A DNA stretch of 18,753 bases, taken from assembly GCA_964459805.1 (NCBI GenBank), contig CAYWOD010000048.1:1-18753 (forward strand), given 5' to 3'. The position numbers and the translations under genes are program-made. The notes under the pieces were generated by a model. That model had not been told where the DNA came from and ran no database searches. It was given only the letters and a program-made list of their open reading frames with translations. Source of the DNA: DAOVRL01 sp964459805. GTDB lineage: Bacteria > Planctomycetota > Phycisphaerae > Sedimentisphaerales > Anaerobacaceae. Of this stretch, positions 8,261 through 15,561 are shown piece after piece (the first letter of the stretch is position 1; every line of letters begins with the position of its first letter).

Positions 8261-8485
8261 TCAAACATGTTGGCTTGATTTGACTGGCCTGGCTTCGTAG
8301 AGGCTTCAATGGACTTTCATCTCTTATCTTCTATTTTCATGCATTCGAAGTGTAGTCTGCCAATTCTCATCGCCCTGTAATTTATTTTAAGACCCATAGG
8401 AATTAACCAGATTGCTCGTCGTCTGGAGAGTGTAAGGATGCGAGGATCCTAATATGTGCTGTCTTCCCTCCACAGCCGCAATTAG
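8261..8485. other. Gene-free spacer after the GH71/99-like gene
   Basis: No gene, tRNA or clear terminator is visible. The segment is AT-richer than the genes around it (for example TAATTTATTTTAAG near 8380), and all frames are broken by stops. It appears to be the eroded left part of the region carrying the GLUG-motif relic. Confidence 0.35.
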
Positions 8486-8659
8486 ATAGGAGGAGGACTG
8501 GTTGGAACGAACACAGGCCAAATTGCAGATAGTTACAGCAGATCCAGTGCTGTCGGCAGTAGTAGCGTTGATGGATTAGTGGGCGGTCAGCCTCTTTCGG
8601 GAAACTACTATGACGGATTCTCCATAGGGGAAATGCCAGTTTGCCCCATGTCTTACTGA
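8486..8659 (+). pseudogene. Relic of a GLUG-motif repeat protein
   Basis: A 57-codon open stretch with no start codon (it follows a TAG at 8483-8485) reads IGGGLVGTNTGQIADSY, then SRSSAVGSSSVDGLVGGQ, and ends at TGA 8657-8659. This is one complete GLUG repeat unit plus the start of the next: GGLVG.N.G.I..SY, then a VxGxxxVGGLVG-like return. GLUG repeats (PF07581) occur in large secreted or surface proteins and are common in Planctomycetota of the Sedimentisphaerales type, where they often come with LamG or DUF2341 domains. Only about 1.5 repeats remain out of the usual many. No RBS or signal peptide is present, so it is called a decayed fragment. Confidence 0.6.
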
Positions 8660-8834
8660 CTGTTGCAGCCAAGCTAATTTCCCCTCCCCAAACACCTCTC
8701 CAACATCTCCCTACTGACCTTGTGCCTGACACATAACCACCATCATCACCGCCCTGCTGAACGATCTTGAATCCCTGACCGCCAGATGCTATCATACGTT
8801 CCTGGCTTGGAAAAGATTAGCTGGTGGTCGTTTG
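8660..8834. other. Gene-free, pyrimidine-rich spacer
   Basis: Positions about 8676-8720 are strongly pyrimidine/A-rich (TTTCCCCTCCCC and CTCTCCAACATCTCCC). A short frame reading ITTIITALLNDLESL around 8735-8780 is open for about 40 codons, but I recognise nothing in it and it has no RBS. Confidence 0.3.
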
Positions 8835-8848
8835 TATTCATATGAATA
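8835..8848. promoter_or_regulatory. 14 bp perfect palindrome upstream of the five-gene operon
   Basis: TATTCATATGAATA is a perfect palindrome ending 52 nt before the first start codon of the operon. It is the right size and position for a dimeric regulator's operator or part of a promoter region. No regulator is encoded in the window and no second copy was noticed, so its role is inferred. Confidence 0.3.
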
Positions 8849-8900
8849 GAGGCAGGGTACGGGCAGGAGATGTCTGTAGAAGTTAAACGGAGCTAAGAAA

Positions 8901-10712
8901 ATGAGCAGAAGGATTGTATTTTACTTTGGGGTGATGGTTACTGCGTTCTGTTGCGGCATTGCGATGGCTGACGGCGAACCTCTGAAGGTCTACATTCTGG
9001 CCGGACAGTCAAATATGGAAGGTCAGGCCAGGATCGAGACCTTTGACTACATCGGCGACGACCCGGCCACTGCGCCGTTGCTCGAGGACATGCGCGGCCC
9101 AGGCGGTCGGCCTCGTGTCTGCGAGAGGGTCTGGATCTCGTATCTGACTGGCTCGCCTGACAGGGGCATGCTGGGAGAAGGATTCGGCAGGTTGACGGCC
9201 GGGTACGGTAGTCGCAGCAACCCGGCTGAAGACGGCGGCAAGATCGGCCCCGAGTTTACCTTCGGCCTCACTATGGAAAAGGCTTACCACGGTCCGATTC
9301 TGATCATCAAGGCCGCCTGGGGCGGCAAATCGCTGAATACGGACTTCCGCTCACCCAGTGCAGGACCTTACAAGCTCAATGCGTTCCAGCAGAAGCATTA
9401 CGCCGAACGAGGCATGGACATCGAGAAGTGGAAGGCGGACAAGGCCAAGCAGACAGGTGTTTATTACCGCCTGATGATCGATCATATCACGAAGGTATTG
9501 GCCGATCCCAAACGGGTCTGCCCGGCGTACGATGAAAAGGCGGGGTATGAAATAGCCGGCTTTGTCTGGTTCCAGGGCTGGAACGACATGTGCGACGGTC
9601 ACACCTATCCGGATAATAACAAACCGGGCGCCTATGCCGAATACAGCCGCCTGATGGCTCACTTCATTCGTGACGTGCGCAGGGATCTGTCGGCGCCGAA
9701 TATGCCGTTTGTCATCGGTGTCATTGGTGTGGACGGGGACAAGGCTAAGGGGGGTATTGCGAATCTGCGGCCTGCCATGGCTGCACCGGCGGAGATGCCC
9801 GAGTTCAAGGGCAATGTCGCTGCTGTGGAAACCGCACCTTTTTGGGATTACGAGATGGCGACCCTTATGCCCAAGAAGGAACAGATCGACGCCCGGTTAA
9901 GTGTGGCGCATGTTATCACCCGCGACGGTGTGATGGAAGAGCCGGAAGCGGGCGTGCCGAGCTGGGAGCCGGTGGGCACACCTCAACCGAAGGATCGCAT
10001 CTGGCGTTTCATGTCATTTGACCCGCACAAGGAGACGGACTTGCTGCCCAAAGAAGAAAAGAAGCGTTTTCGGGATGTGACACTGCCGGCGGGATTGCAG
10101 AGGTGGGCCATGCCTGATTTTGATGACAGCAATTGGGGCAGCGGCAAAGCACCGATCGGCAAGGGCGTATGGAAGCATCGCACCATCGGCGATGGGACCG
10201 TTAAATTCGCCTCTGACTGGGGCAAGGGAGAGTTCCTGCTAATGCGAACGAGCTTCGAAGTGGACAACCTGAATTACGAATCGTATCGCATCAGCGTACT
10301 GGCACGCCAGGGCTTTCATGTGTATCTGAACGGCCACAAGATCAATACCTATATCTGGTGGAAAGATGAGCCGCAATACCGGCCCGTTGATCTGGGAGGC
10401 GAGCACATCAAGCATCTCAAGAAGGGGACCAATGTTCTGGCGGCGTATGCCAATGTCGAGTATGACAGGCGCACGCAGGCGCCCCATGCATCCATGGACC
10501 TGTGGATTGAGGGTATCACCCGGGAGGGCCGGGCATATGTCAACAGCAAGGCGTATATCGTGAAGCAAATGGATAAGGTTTGTACACGTCGGGAACAGAA
10601 AATCGTCATGGGTGCGTCCAACGGCGGCTATCACTATCTGGGCAGTGCCAAAATCATGGCGCAGATCGGCAGAGCCTTTGCCAAGGCTGTGCTTGAGATG
10701 GAGAAGAACTGA
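8901..10712 (+). CDS. Secreted SASA-family carbohydrate esterase with inserted beta-sandwich domain
   Basis: A 603-residue esterase of the sialate O-acetylesterase / acetylxylan esterase superfamily (SASA, PF03629; CE6-like). GGAG at 8889-8892 is 8 nt before ATG, and the signal peptide ends IAMA. The catalytic Ser37 is in LAGQSNMEG. KAAWGGKSL and WFQGWNDM are the conserved oxyanion and Q-G-x-ND blocks. The other end of the hydrolase, holding His578 in GGYHYLGSAKIMAQIG, is at the very C-terminus. Residues about 355-545 therefore form an insertion between the core blocks. It has the look of a GH2-type sugar-binding beta-sandwich (MPDFDDSNWGSGKAPIGKG, LMRTSFEVD, FHVYLNGHKI, LKKGTNVLAAY). It is the first gene of the five-gene operon and probably deacetylates the target glycan outside the cytoplasm. 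Confidence 0.85.
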   Translation: MSRRIVFYFGVMVTAFCCGIAMADGEPLKVYILAGQSNMEGQARIETFDYIGDDPATAPLLEDMRGPGGRPRVCERVWISYLTGSPDRGMLGEGFGRLTAGYGSRSNPAEDGGKIGPEFTFGLTMEKAYHGPILIIKAAWGGKSLNTDFRSPSAGPYKLNAFQQKHYAERGMDIEKWKADKAKQTGVYYRLMIDHITKVLADPKRVCPAYDEKAGYEIAGFVWFQGWNDMCDGHTYPDNNKPGAYAEYSRLMAHFIRDVRRDLSAPNMPFVIGVIGVDGDKAKGGIANLRPAMAAPAEMPEFKGNVAAVETAPFWDYEMATLMPKKEQIDARLSVAHVITRDGVMEEPEAGVPSWEPVGTPQPKDRIWRFMSFDPHKETDLLPKEEKKRFRDVTLPAGLQRWAMPDFDDSNWGSGKAPIGKGVWKHRTIGDGTVKFASDWGKGEFLLMRTSFEVDNLNYESYRISVLARQGFHVYLNGHKINTYIWWKDEPQYRPVDLGGEHIKHLKKGTNVLAAYANVEYDRRTQAPHASMDLWIEGITREGRAYVNSKAYIVKQMDKVCTRREQKIVMGASNGGYHYLGSAKIMAQIGRAFAKAVLEMEKN

Positions 10713-10737
10713 ATTGCCTGGAGCAGGAGATATCGCC

Positions 10738-12021
10738 GTGAGAACGCCAGCCCCAACTGTTTTGCTCTTTCTGCTTGCCTCCCATGCCTCCGCCTGGGCT
10801 GTGGAATTTGCGGACTATTTCGAAGATGCGACTATGCGCATAGACTATTTCCACACGGCTCATGCGACTTGCGACGAGATCGCCATCGATCAGATCTGCG
10901 TCAGCGACACCTGGGCTGGCAACCCGAAGAAGTTACTGCCGCCGACGGAGAACGGGAGATACGCAACGAAAGTCGTCGACGTCGCGTCGAACAAACTCAT
11001 TTATTTTCGGCACTATCTGGATATCGTCTTCGAGTACAAGGGCACGGAGGCAGGCAAAGAAGGACGTAGGCAAACCTACAATCAAACCGCTCTGATCCCC
11101 TGTCCCAAGCGACGGTTTCTTTTCAAGATCGAGCGACGAGATCCACACCACAGGTTGCATTCTGTTTTCAGCCGGATCATTGATCCAAATGACAGGAGCA
11201 TCAAGAGAGAAGAAGCGTCCGGCCAAGACAAGTCATTCGTTATTGTGAAAAACGGCCACCCCCACAATTGTGTGGACCTGGTCTTTGTGGCGGAAGGCTA
11301 TCAAAAAAAGGAGTTCCGCAAGTTCAAAAAGGATGCACGGCGTTTTGTCGCCTATCTCTTCACCTTGGAGCCCTTTGATGCGATGAAAGAGCGATTCAAT
11401 GTCCACGGCGTGTTTCGCGCATCGGCCCAGAGCGGTGTGGATTATCCCGCTGAACGTGTGTACAAGAACACAGCGGTGGACGCGTCGTACGATACGTTCG
11501 GATCGGGTGCCTATGTGACAGTCTTTGACAACAGGGCCATGCGGGATATCGCCGGCAAGGTCCCTTACGATCACGTCATTGTGCTTGTCAACACGGAAAA
11601 GTACGGCGGAAGCGGCTTCTATAACAGCTACACAGTGTTCACCTCAAACAACAAACGTAGCGAGGAGATATTCACTCACGAATTTGGCCACGGTTTTGCC
11701 GGCCTGGCAGACGAGTATATTGCGGAATCGTACTTTGACGTCTACTACACGCGCGGTATAGAACCGCTTGAACCCAATATCACCGCATATCTGAATCCCG
11801 ATGATGTCAAATGGGCTCACTCGTTGACGCCGGGGATCCCTGTACCTACGCCAAGCAAAAAGAAATACGACAAGAACGTCGGCCTGTTCGAAGGGGCTGG
11901 CTACACCAAAACGGGTATGTACCGATCCTGTCTTCATTGCGTCATGGGTGCCGGCGGGCTACCCTACTGCAAGGTCTGCCAGGACGCGATAAGAACAATG
12001 ATCGAGCATTACAGCAACTGA
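10738..12021 (+). CDS. Secreted M64-family zinc metallopeptidase (IgA-peptidase-like)
   Basis: A 427-residue metalloendopeptidase. The start is GTG 10738, set by AGGAGA at 10725-10730 with a 7 nt spacer and by the signal peptide that follows (PTVLLFLLASHASAWA). An upstream ATG at 10612 would overlap the esterase by 100 bp and put a basic, non-export sequence first, so it is rejected. An N-terminal M64_N-like beta domain covers residues about 20-140. The catalytic domain opens with CVDLVFVAEGY, and HEFGHGFAGLADEY (His314, Glu315, His318) matches the HExxHxxxGLxDE zinc signature of peptidase family M64. Cys residues near the end (CLHCVMG, CKVC) are typical of the family. Family members cleave IgA and mucin-like glycoproteins. 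The 25 bp gap to the upstream gene places it firmly in the operon. Confidence 0.88.
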   Translation: MRTPAPTVLLFLLASHASAWAVEFADYFEDATMRIDYFHTAHATCDEIAIDQICVSDTWAGNPKKLLPPTENGRYATKVVDVASNKLIYFRHYLDIVFEYKGTEAGKEGRRQTYNQTALIPCPKRRFLFKIERRDPHHRLHSVFSRIIDPNDRSIKREEASGQDKSFVIVKNGHPHNCVDLVFVAEGYQKKEFRKFKKDARRFVAYLFTLEPFDAMKERFNVHGVFRASAQSGVDYPAERVYKNTAVDASYDTFGSGAYVTVFDNRAMRDIAGKVPYDHVIVLVNTEKYGGSGFYNSYTVFTSNNKRSEEIFTHEFGHGFAGLADEYIAESYFDVYYTRGIEPLEPNITAYLNPDDVKWAHSLTPGIPVPTPSKKKYDKNVGLFEGAGYTKTGMYRSCLHCVMGAGGLPYCKVCQDAIRTMIEHYSN

Positions 12022-12072
12022 TGTTCTACAAGTTACTAAGTTACTACGGCAGAATGGAACGGAGAATCGACG

Positions 12073-13728
12073 ATGAGGACTACAATGAGAATGAGCATTT
12101 TGTTTATCAGTGTGGCTGTTCTGTTATCCAGTTCGCTTCTCTGGGCCCAAGAGCAGGCAATCCAACATGGAAATGTGGGTGGGTACACAGGAGCAAGGAC
12201 ACAGGGAGGTCAAGAGGAATTCAATGCGGGGTTCTCCTTCTACTCGGCCGTCTGGCCTCTGCAGCGCGAGTACCCCGGGCGCCGCTATCGAGCGGGCCTT
12301 CAATCGGGCCTGTTCGGCACGTGGATGGGTGTGCATAATGACCGTCCCTCGCCAATCGAAAGGTTCTATACGAAGATCGAGGGCGGGCTCGGCTGGTGGC
12401 GCAGCACAGAGTACGGCACGGAAACGCCGAAATTCATTATGGGCGGAGTCGCCCTCAACTTCAGTGAATGGGCCAATGGGCCCGGCTCCGGCAAGGGAAG
12501 GGATTGGAATAACCCGAAGGGCCAGTATGGAGTCGCGCAACTGAGCCCCTGGCTGCTCTTTCCTCTGGACGGGCTGAATCTCAAGCAGGGCACCTGCGGA
12601 GAACTGTTCGGCTATGGATACCTGCCGCTCCCGCTCACAGACTCGAAATCGACCACTGCAGGCAAGAACGTTCCTACGGGTAACCAGTGCTGGACCTTGT
12701 TCTTGAACGCCGGGAACTTCAAAGGCCCGGTCGCCTTTTTCACCCCGTATTTCTGGTCCCGAGCGTCCGTGGAGGATCCTCGGCTGGCCGGGATGTTCCT
12801 GGACACTCGCCCCTCTACGCACAACCGGCCCTTGTCCATGGAAACGCAGCATATCCCCTGGGTCCAAGCCACCGATGCGAACGGACAACTGTATGGGCGT
12901 ATGTCGCGAACGATGTATCCTGTTGGGCCGGACGGCCGGACCGTTGTCCTGCACCGCGCCATTTCCTACAGCAGAAAGGCTCTCTGGGACGATGTCAAGG
13001 CCTGGTTCGATGGAGGCGATCCGGACGATGGCGCCATTGATACCCAGGGCGAGTACATCCATGAATTCACCGGGCAGGGTGGGTCGCGCTGGCGCGTGTT
13101 CAGGGCGGAAGTTCCCAATGAGCAGGCCCCTTCCGTGGTCACCGGTACGTTTATGGAGGCTTTCTCCCCCGACCCGACGACCTTTGGTTTTCAATGGGAC
13201 ACCGATGTGGTCACAAAGACGAAACTCAAGATTGGCACTCTCGTCACGCTGCCGGAATACTATCGCTTCGAGAAAAAAGACGAACGGGACAAGGGCAAGT
13301 GGGTTCCGGTTAAGGCCGAAGAGGTGCCAAAGGCAACCGGCCTGGCCCAAGTCAGCTTCAGACGCCCTGAGGATGAGTCGTCCGAAGCCTTAGTGACTCC
13401 GGAGGATGCGGAGAGCTGCTGGAAGAAGCCCGGCCCGGCAGCAGGCCCCTTCAAGGTGAAACTCGGCGACGGCAGCACAGTGACCTATTGCTGGTATCGC
13501 TTTGCCGATCAGCCGGCCATGCTCAATGCCGATTTGACGGGCCGGGAGCGCGAGATAGTGCAGAGACGTGTGGAAAAACTCCACCGGCATTGGCCCAAGG
13601 ACCGCAACTACCTGAGACCGCCCACAGTGGGTAAGCTGGCGCATATTGACCCTGCCCTGATTGTGACCCCGCCCAAGGGCATGGAGGCGGGATACGTCCC
13701 CATCGTCACACGTCAGGCCATGAAATGA
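12073..13728 (+). CDS. Secreted protein of unknown function
   Basis: A 551-residue protein that I do not recognise. GGAG at 12061-12064 lies 8 nt before ATG. A clear signal peptide (MSILFISVAVLLSSSLLWAQ) predicts export. The mature part is rich in Trp, Tyr, Gly and Pro, with aromatic-dense stretches (FSFYSAVWPLQREYPG, GGLGWWRSTEYGTE, FFTPYFWSR, RYRAGLQSGLFGTWMG) that suggest a beta-rich, possibly carbohydrate-binding or catalytic fold. A second region (about residues 290-400) has HEFTGQGGSRWRVFRAEV and FGFQWDTDVVTKTKLK. No known catalytic motif or repeat was seen. Gaps of 51 bp before and 46 bp after place it inside the esterase-peptidase-galactosidase operon, so a role on the same substrate is likely. 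A 408-codon frame on the opposite strand is a by-product of GC-rich codon use. Confidence 0.85.
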   Translation: MRTTMRMSILFISVAVLLSSSLLWAQEQAIQHGNVGGYTGARTQGGQEEFNAGFSFYSAVWPLQREYPGRRYRAGLQSGLFGTWMGVHNDRPSPIERFYTKIEGGLGWWRSTEYGTETPKFIMGGVALNFSEWANGPGSGKGRDWNNPKGQYGVAQLSPWLLFPLDGLNLKQGTCGELFGYGYLPLPLTDSKSTTAGKNVPTGNQCWTLFLNAGNFKGPVAFFTPYFWSRASVEDPRLAGMFLDTRPSTHNRPLSMETQHIPWVQATDANGQLYGRMSRTMYPVGPDGRTVVLHRAISYSRKALWDDVKAWFDGGDPDDGAIDTQGEYIHEFTGQGGSRWRVFRAEVPNEQAPSVVTGTFMEAFSPDPTTFGFQWDTDVVTKTKLKIGTLVTLPEYYRFEKKDERDKGKWVPVKAEEVPKATGLAQVSFRRPEDESSEALVTPEDAESCWKKPGPAAGPFKVKLGDGSTVTYCWYRFADQPAMLNADLTGREREIVQRRVEKLHRHWPKDRNYLRPPTVGKLAHIDPALIVTPPKGMEAGYVPIVTRQAMK

Positions 13729-13774
13729 CAGGCAGTTAATAGAACGAATCAATGTTGATTACAGGAAACAACGC

Positions 13775-15526
13775 ATGGAAAGAAAAAACACGCAGATTAG
13801 GTATCTGACTTCACTCGCGGCCCTTTGCCTGGTTGTTGGCGGCTGTGGGCTGACGCGACACAGTAACTCTGTAAACGCCGCAGATCGGCCGCCCTATGCC
13901 CATCTTGCATTGACGCCTCCGATGGGGTGGAACAGTTGGAATTTCTTCGCCAAGGACATCAACGAGGTCAATATCAAGGCCACGGCCGATGCCATGGTGG
14001 CCTCGGGCATGCGCGATGCCGGGTATGAATACCTGGTGCTCGACGACGCCTGGATGGCGCCCGAACGCGAGGAAAACGGCGCATTGCAGGCAGACCCCAA
14101 CAAGTTCCCCAAGGGCATGAAGGACATCGGTGACTATATCCACAACAAGGGCCTGAAGTTCGGTATCTACGAAGACCGTGCCTACAGGACCTGCCAGTCG
14201 TTGCCGGGCAGCTTCGAGCATGAGCAGATCGATATGGCAACATTTGCCGCGTGGGGTGTGGACTACATCAAGCTGGACAGTTGTTCGGCCGAACATAACG
14301 GGAGGCTCAGCTCCGAGGATTATACGATCTACCGCAAGTACATCGAGGAAACAGGCCGTCCCATGGTGTTGAGCATCTCGGACTTCGGCAACGCCGCCTG
14401 GGTGTGGGGCGGCAAGGAGAGTTCTCAGTTGTGGCGCACCGGATGGGATATCCGCGCCTGGATGGGCTCGGTGTACAACTGCGCCGAGTGTTCGGCGGGC
14501 AGCCACAGGTCTCACCCCGCCTTTAACGGGCTGTGGCAGTTTGCCGGGCTTGGGCATTGGAATGACCCCGATATGCTGCAGGTCGGCAATCTGAAAATAG
14601 AGGATGAAACCGTCAGGAAATCGGCCAACCGGGCACACTTCGGGCTCTGGTGCATTTTGGCCGCGCCCTTGATGGCGGGCAATCACCTGCCGTCGATGAC
14701 AGATACGGTCAGAGACATCCTCACCGCGCCGGAAGTGATCGCGGTCAATCAGGACCCGCGCGGCGTGCAGGGCTACAAGGTATTCGTGGATGGCAAACTC
14801 GAGATCTACAACAAGCCCCTGGCCGACGGGACCACTGCGGTCTTGCTTCTGAACAAAGGAAGAGAAGCAGCCGACATCACCGTGACCTGGGATATGATCG
14901 GTCTGTCAGGCAAGCAACCGGTACGTGATCTCTGGGAACGAAAAGACCTTGGGAAATTCGCGAACTCCTTCACCGCCAGGGAACTGGGCCAGCACAGGAA
15001 CATGATGCTGAAGATCGGCAGGAAAGGCAAACCCCTGCCCACGCCTGCGCCAATGCCGCTTGAGAAATACACGATCACTCGCCAGGGCGTTACCTCGCTG
15101 AGCGATCTTTACTACGCGTATCGGGATTACAGCGTGCCGGTGTACAACAAGACATTCGAAGGCAACCCGATCGTAATCAATGGCAAAACTTTTGAAAAGG
15201 GCTTTGGCGTAAAGAGCCGAGCGGCCTTCATGTTTGCCGGCACCGAACGACGCGACCGCCTGATGGGGACCGTGGCCCTGGACGAAGCCTATCAGGGAAA
15301 CAACCAGGGAAGATTCCGTGTCTTTCACGAAGACTACTTCGGCAACAGAGTGCTATGGGACAGCGGGCAGATGACTAAAGACTCGCCCGCTAAGACATTC
15401 GATATCGAACTGAAGCAGTACAACTGCCTCATGCTGACCTTTGACGGCAGAAATATCGAAACCGGAAGACGAGCCAATGATGTGCTCGGGGTGTTTGGCG
15501 ATCCGCGGGTTATCGCCGACGATTAG
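13775..15526 (+). CDS. GH27 alpha-galactosidase lipoprotein with C-terminal NPCBM domain
   Basis: A 583-residue enzyme releasing terminal alpha-galactose (or possibly alpha-N-acetylgalactosamine) residues. AGGAA at 13763-13767 precedes ATG by 7 nt. The N-terminus ends in a lipobox (LVVGGC), so it is likely membrane-anchored. The GH27 core starts TPPMGWNSWNFF (from about residue 47) and continues with YEYLVLDDAW. The nucleophile is Asp168 (YIKLDSC). The acid/base is Asp225 in WRTGWDIRAW, matching the Arg-x3-Asp spacing of the family. GHWNDPDML follows. A beta-sandwich caps the barrel (about 335-415). Residues about 434-580 form an NPCBM-like module (YNKTFEGNPIVINGKTFEKG...GFGVKSRAAF, ending DVLGVFGDPRV), which binds glycans. 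Spacing is 46 bp before and 35 bp after, within the operon. Confidence 0.93.
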   Translation: MERKNTQIRYLTSLAALCLVVGGCGLTRHSNSVNAADRPPYAHLALTPPMGWNSWNFFAKDINEVNIKATADAMVASGMRDAGYEYLVLDDAWMAPEREENGALQADPNKFPKGMKDIGDYIHNKGLKFGIYEDRAYRTCQSLPGSFEHEQIDMATFAAWGVDYIKLDSCSAEHNGRLSSEDYTIYRKYIEETGRPMVLSISDFGNAAWVWGGKESSQLWRTGWDIRAWMGSVYNCAECSAGSHRSHPAFNGLWQFAGLGHWNDPDMLQVGNLKIEDETVRKSANRAHFGLWCILAAPLMAGNHLPSMTDTVRDILTAPEVIAVNQDPRGVQGYKVFVDGKLEIYNKPLADGTTAVLLLNKGREAADITVTWDMIGLSGKQPVRDLWERKDLGKFANSFTARELGQHRNMMLKIGRKGKPLPTPAPMPLEKYTITRQGVTSLSDLYYAYRDYSVPVYNKTFEGNPIVINGKTFEKGFGVKSRAAFMFAGTERRDRLMGTVALDEAYQGNNQGRFRVFHEDYFGNRVLWDSGQMTKDSPAKTFDIELKQYNCLMLTFDGRNIETGRRANDVLGVFGDPRVIADD

Positions 15527-15561
15527 TTGTCATGATGTACGATCGAAAGGAATAGACATTG

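Noticed and set aside
8295..8316. GAGGCTTCAATGG resembling the right end of the dispersed repeat
   Set aside because: The match is limited to about 9 bp (GGCTTCAATG) and nothing upstream aligns with the element.
8403..8795. 130-codon open frame on the minus strand in the 640 bp gap
   Set aside because: The opposite strand carries a recognisable GLUG unit. This frame has no RBS and no recognisable domain.
10612..10737. ATG at 10612 as start of the M64 peptidase
   Set aside because: It would add an Arg/Trp-rich non-export leader that overlaps the esterase. GTG 10738 has a good RBS and directly precedes a signal peptide.
12124..13350. 408-codon open frame on the minus strand
   Set aside because: It is wholly antisense to the secreted 551-residue gene, which has an RBS, a signal peptide and operon spacing. 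The antisense frame is Arg/Pro/Gly-rich with no signal or motif, typical of a GC-rich shadow.
13811..14686. 291-codon open frame on the minus strand
   Set aside because: It is antisense to the GH27 catalytic core, which has confirmed catalytic motifs. No independent evidence supports it.
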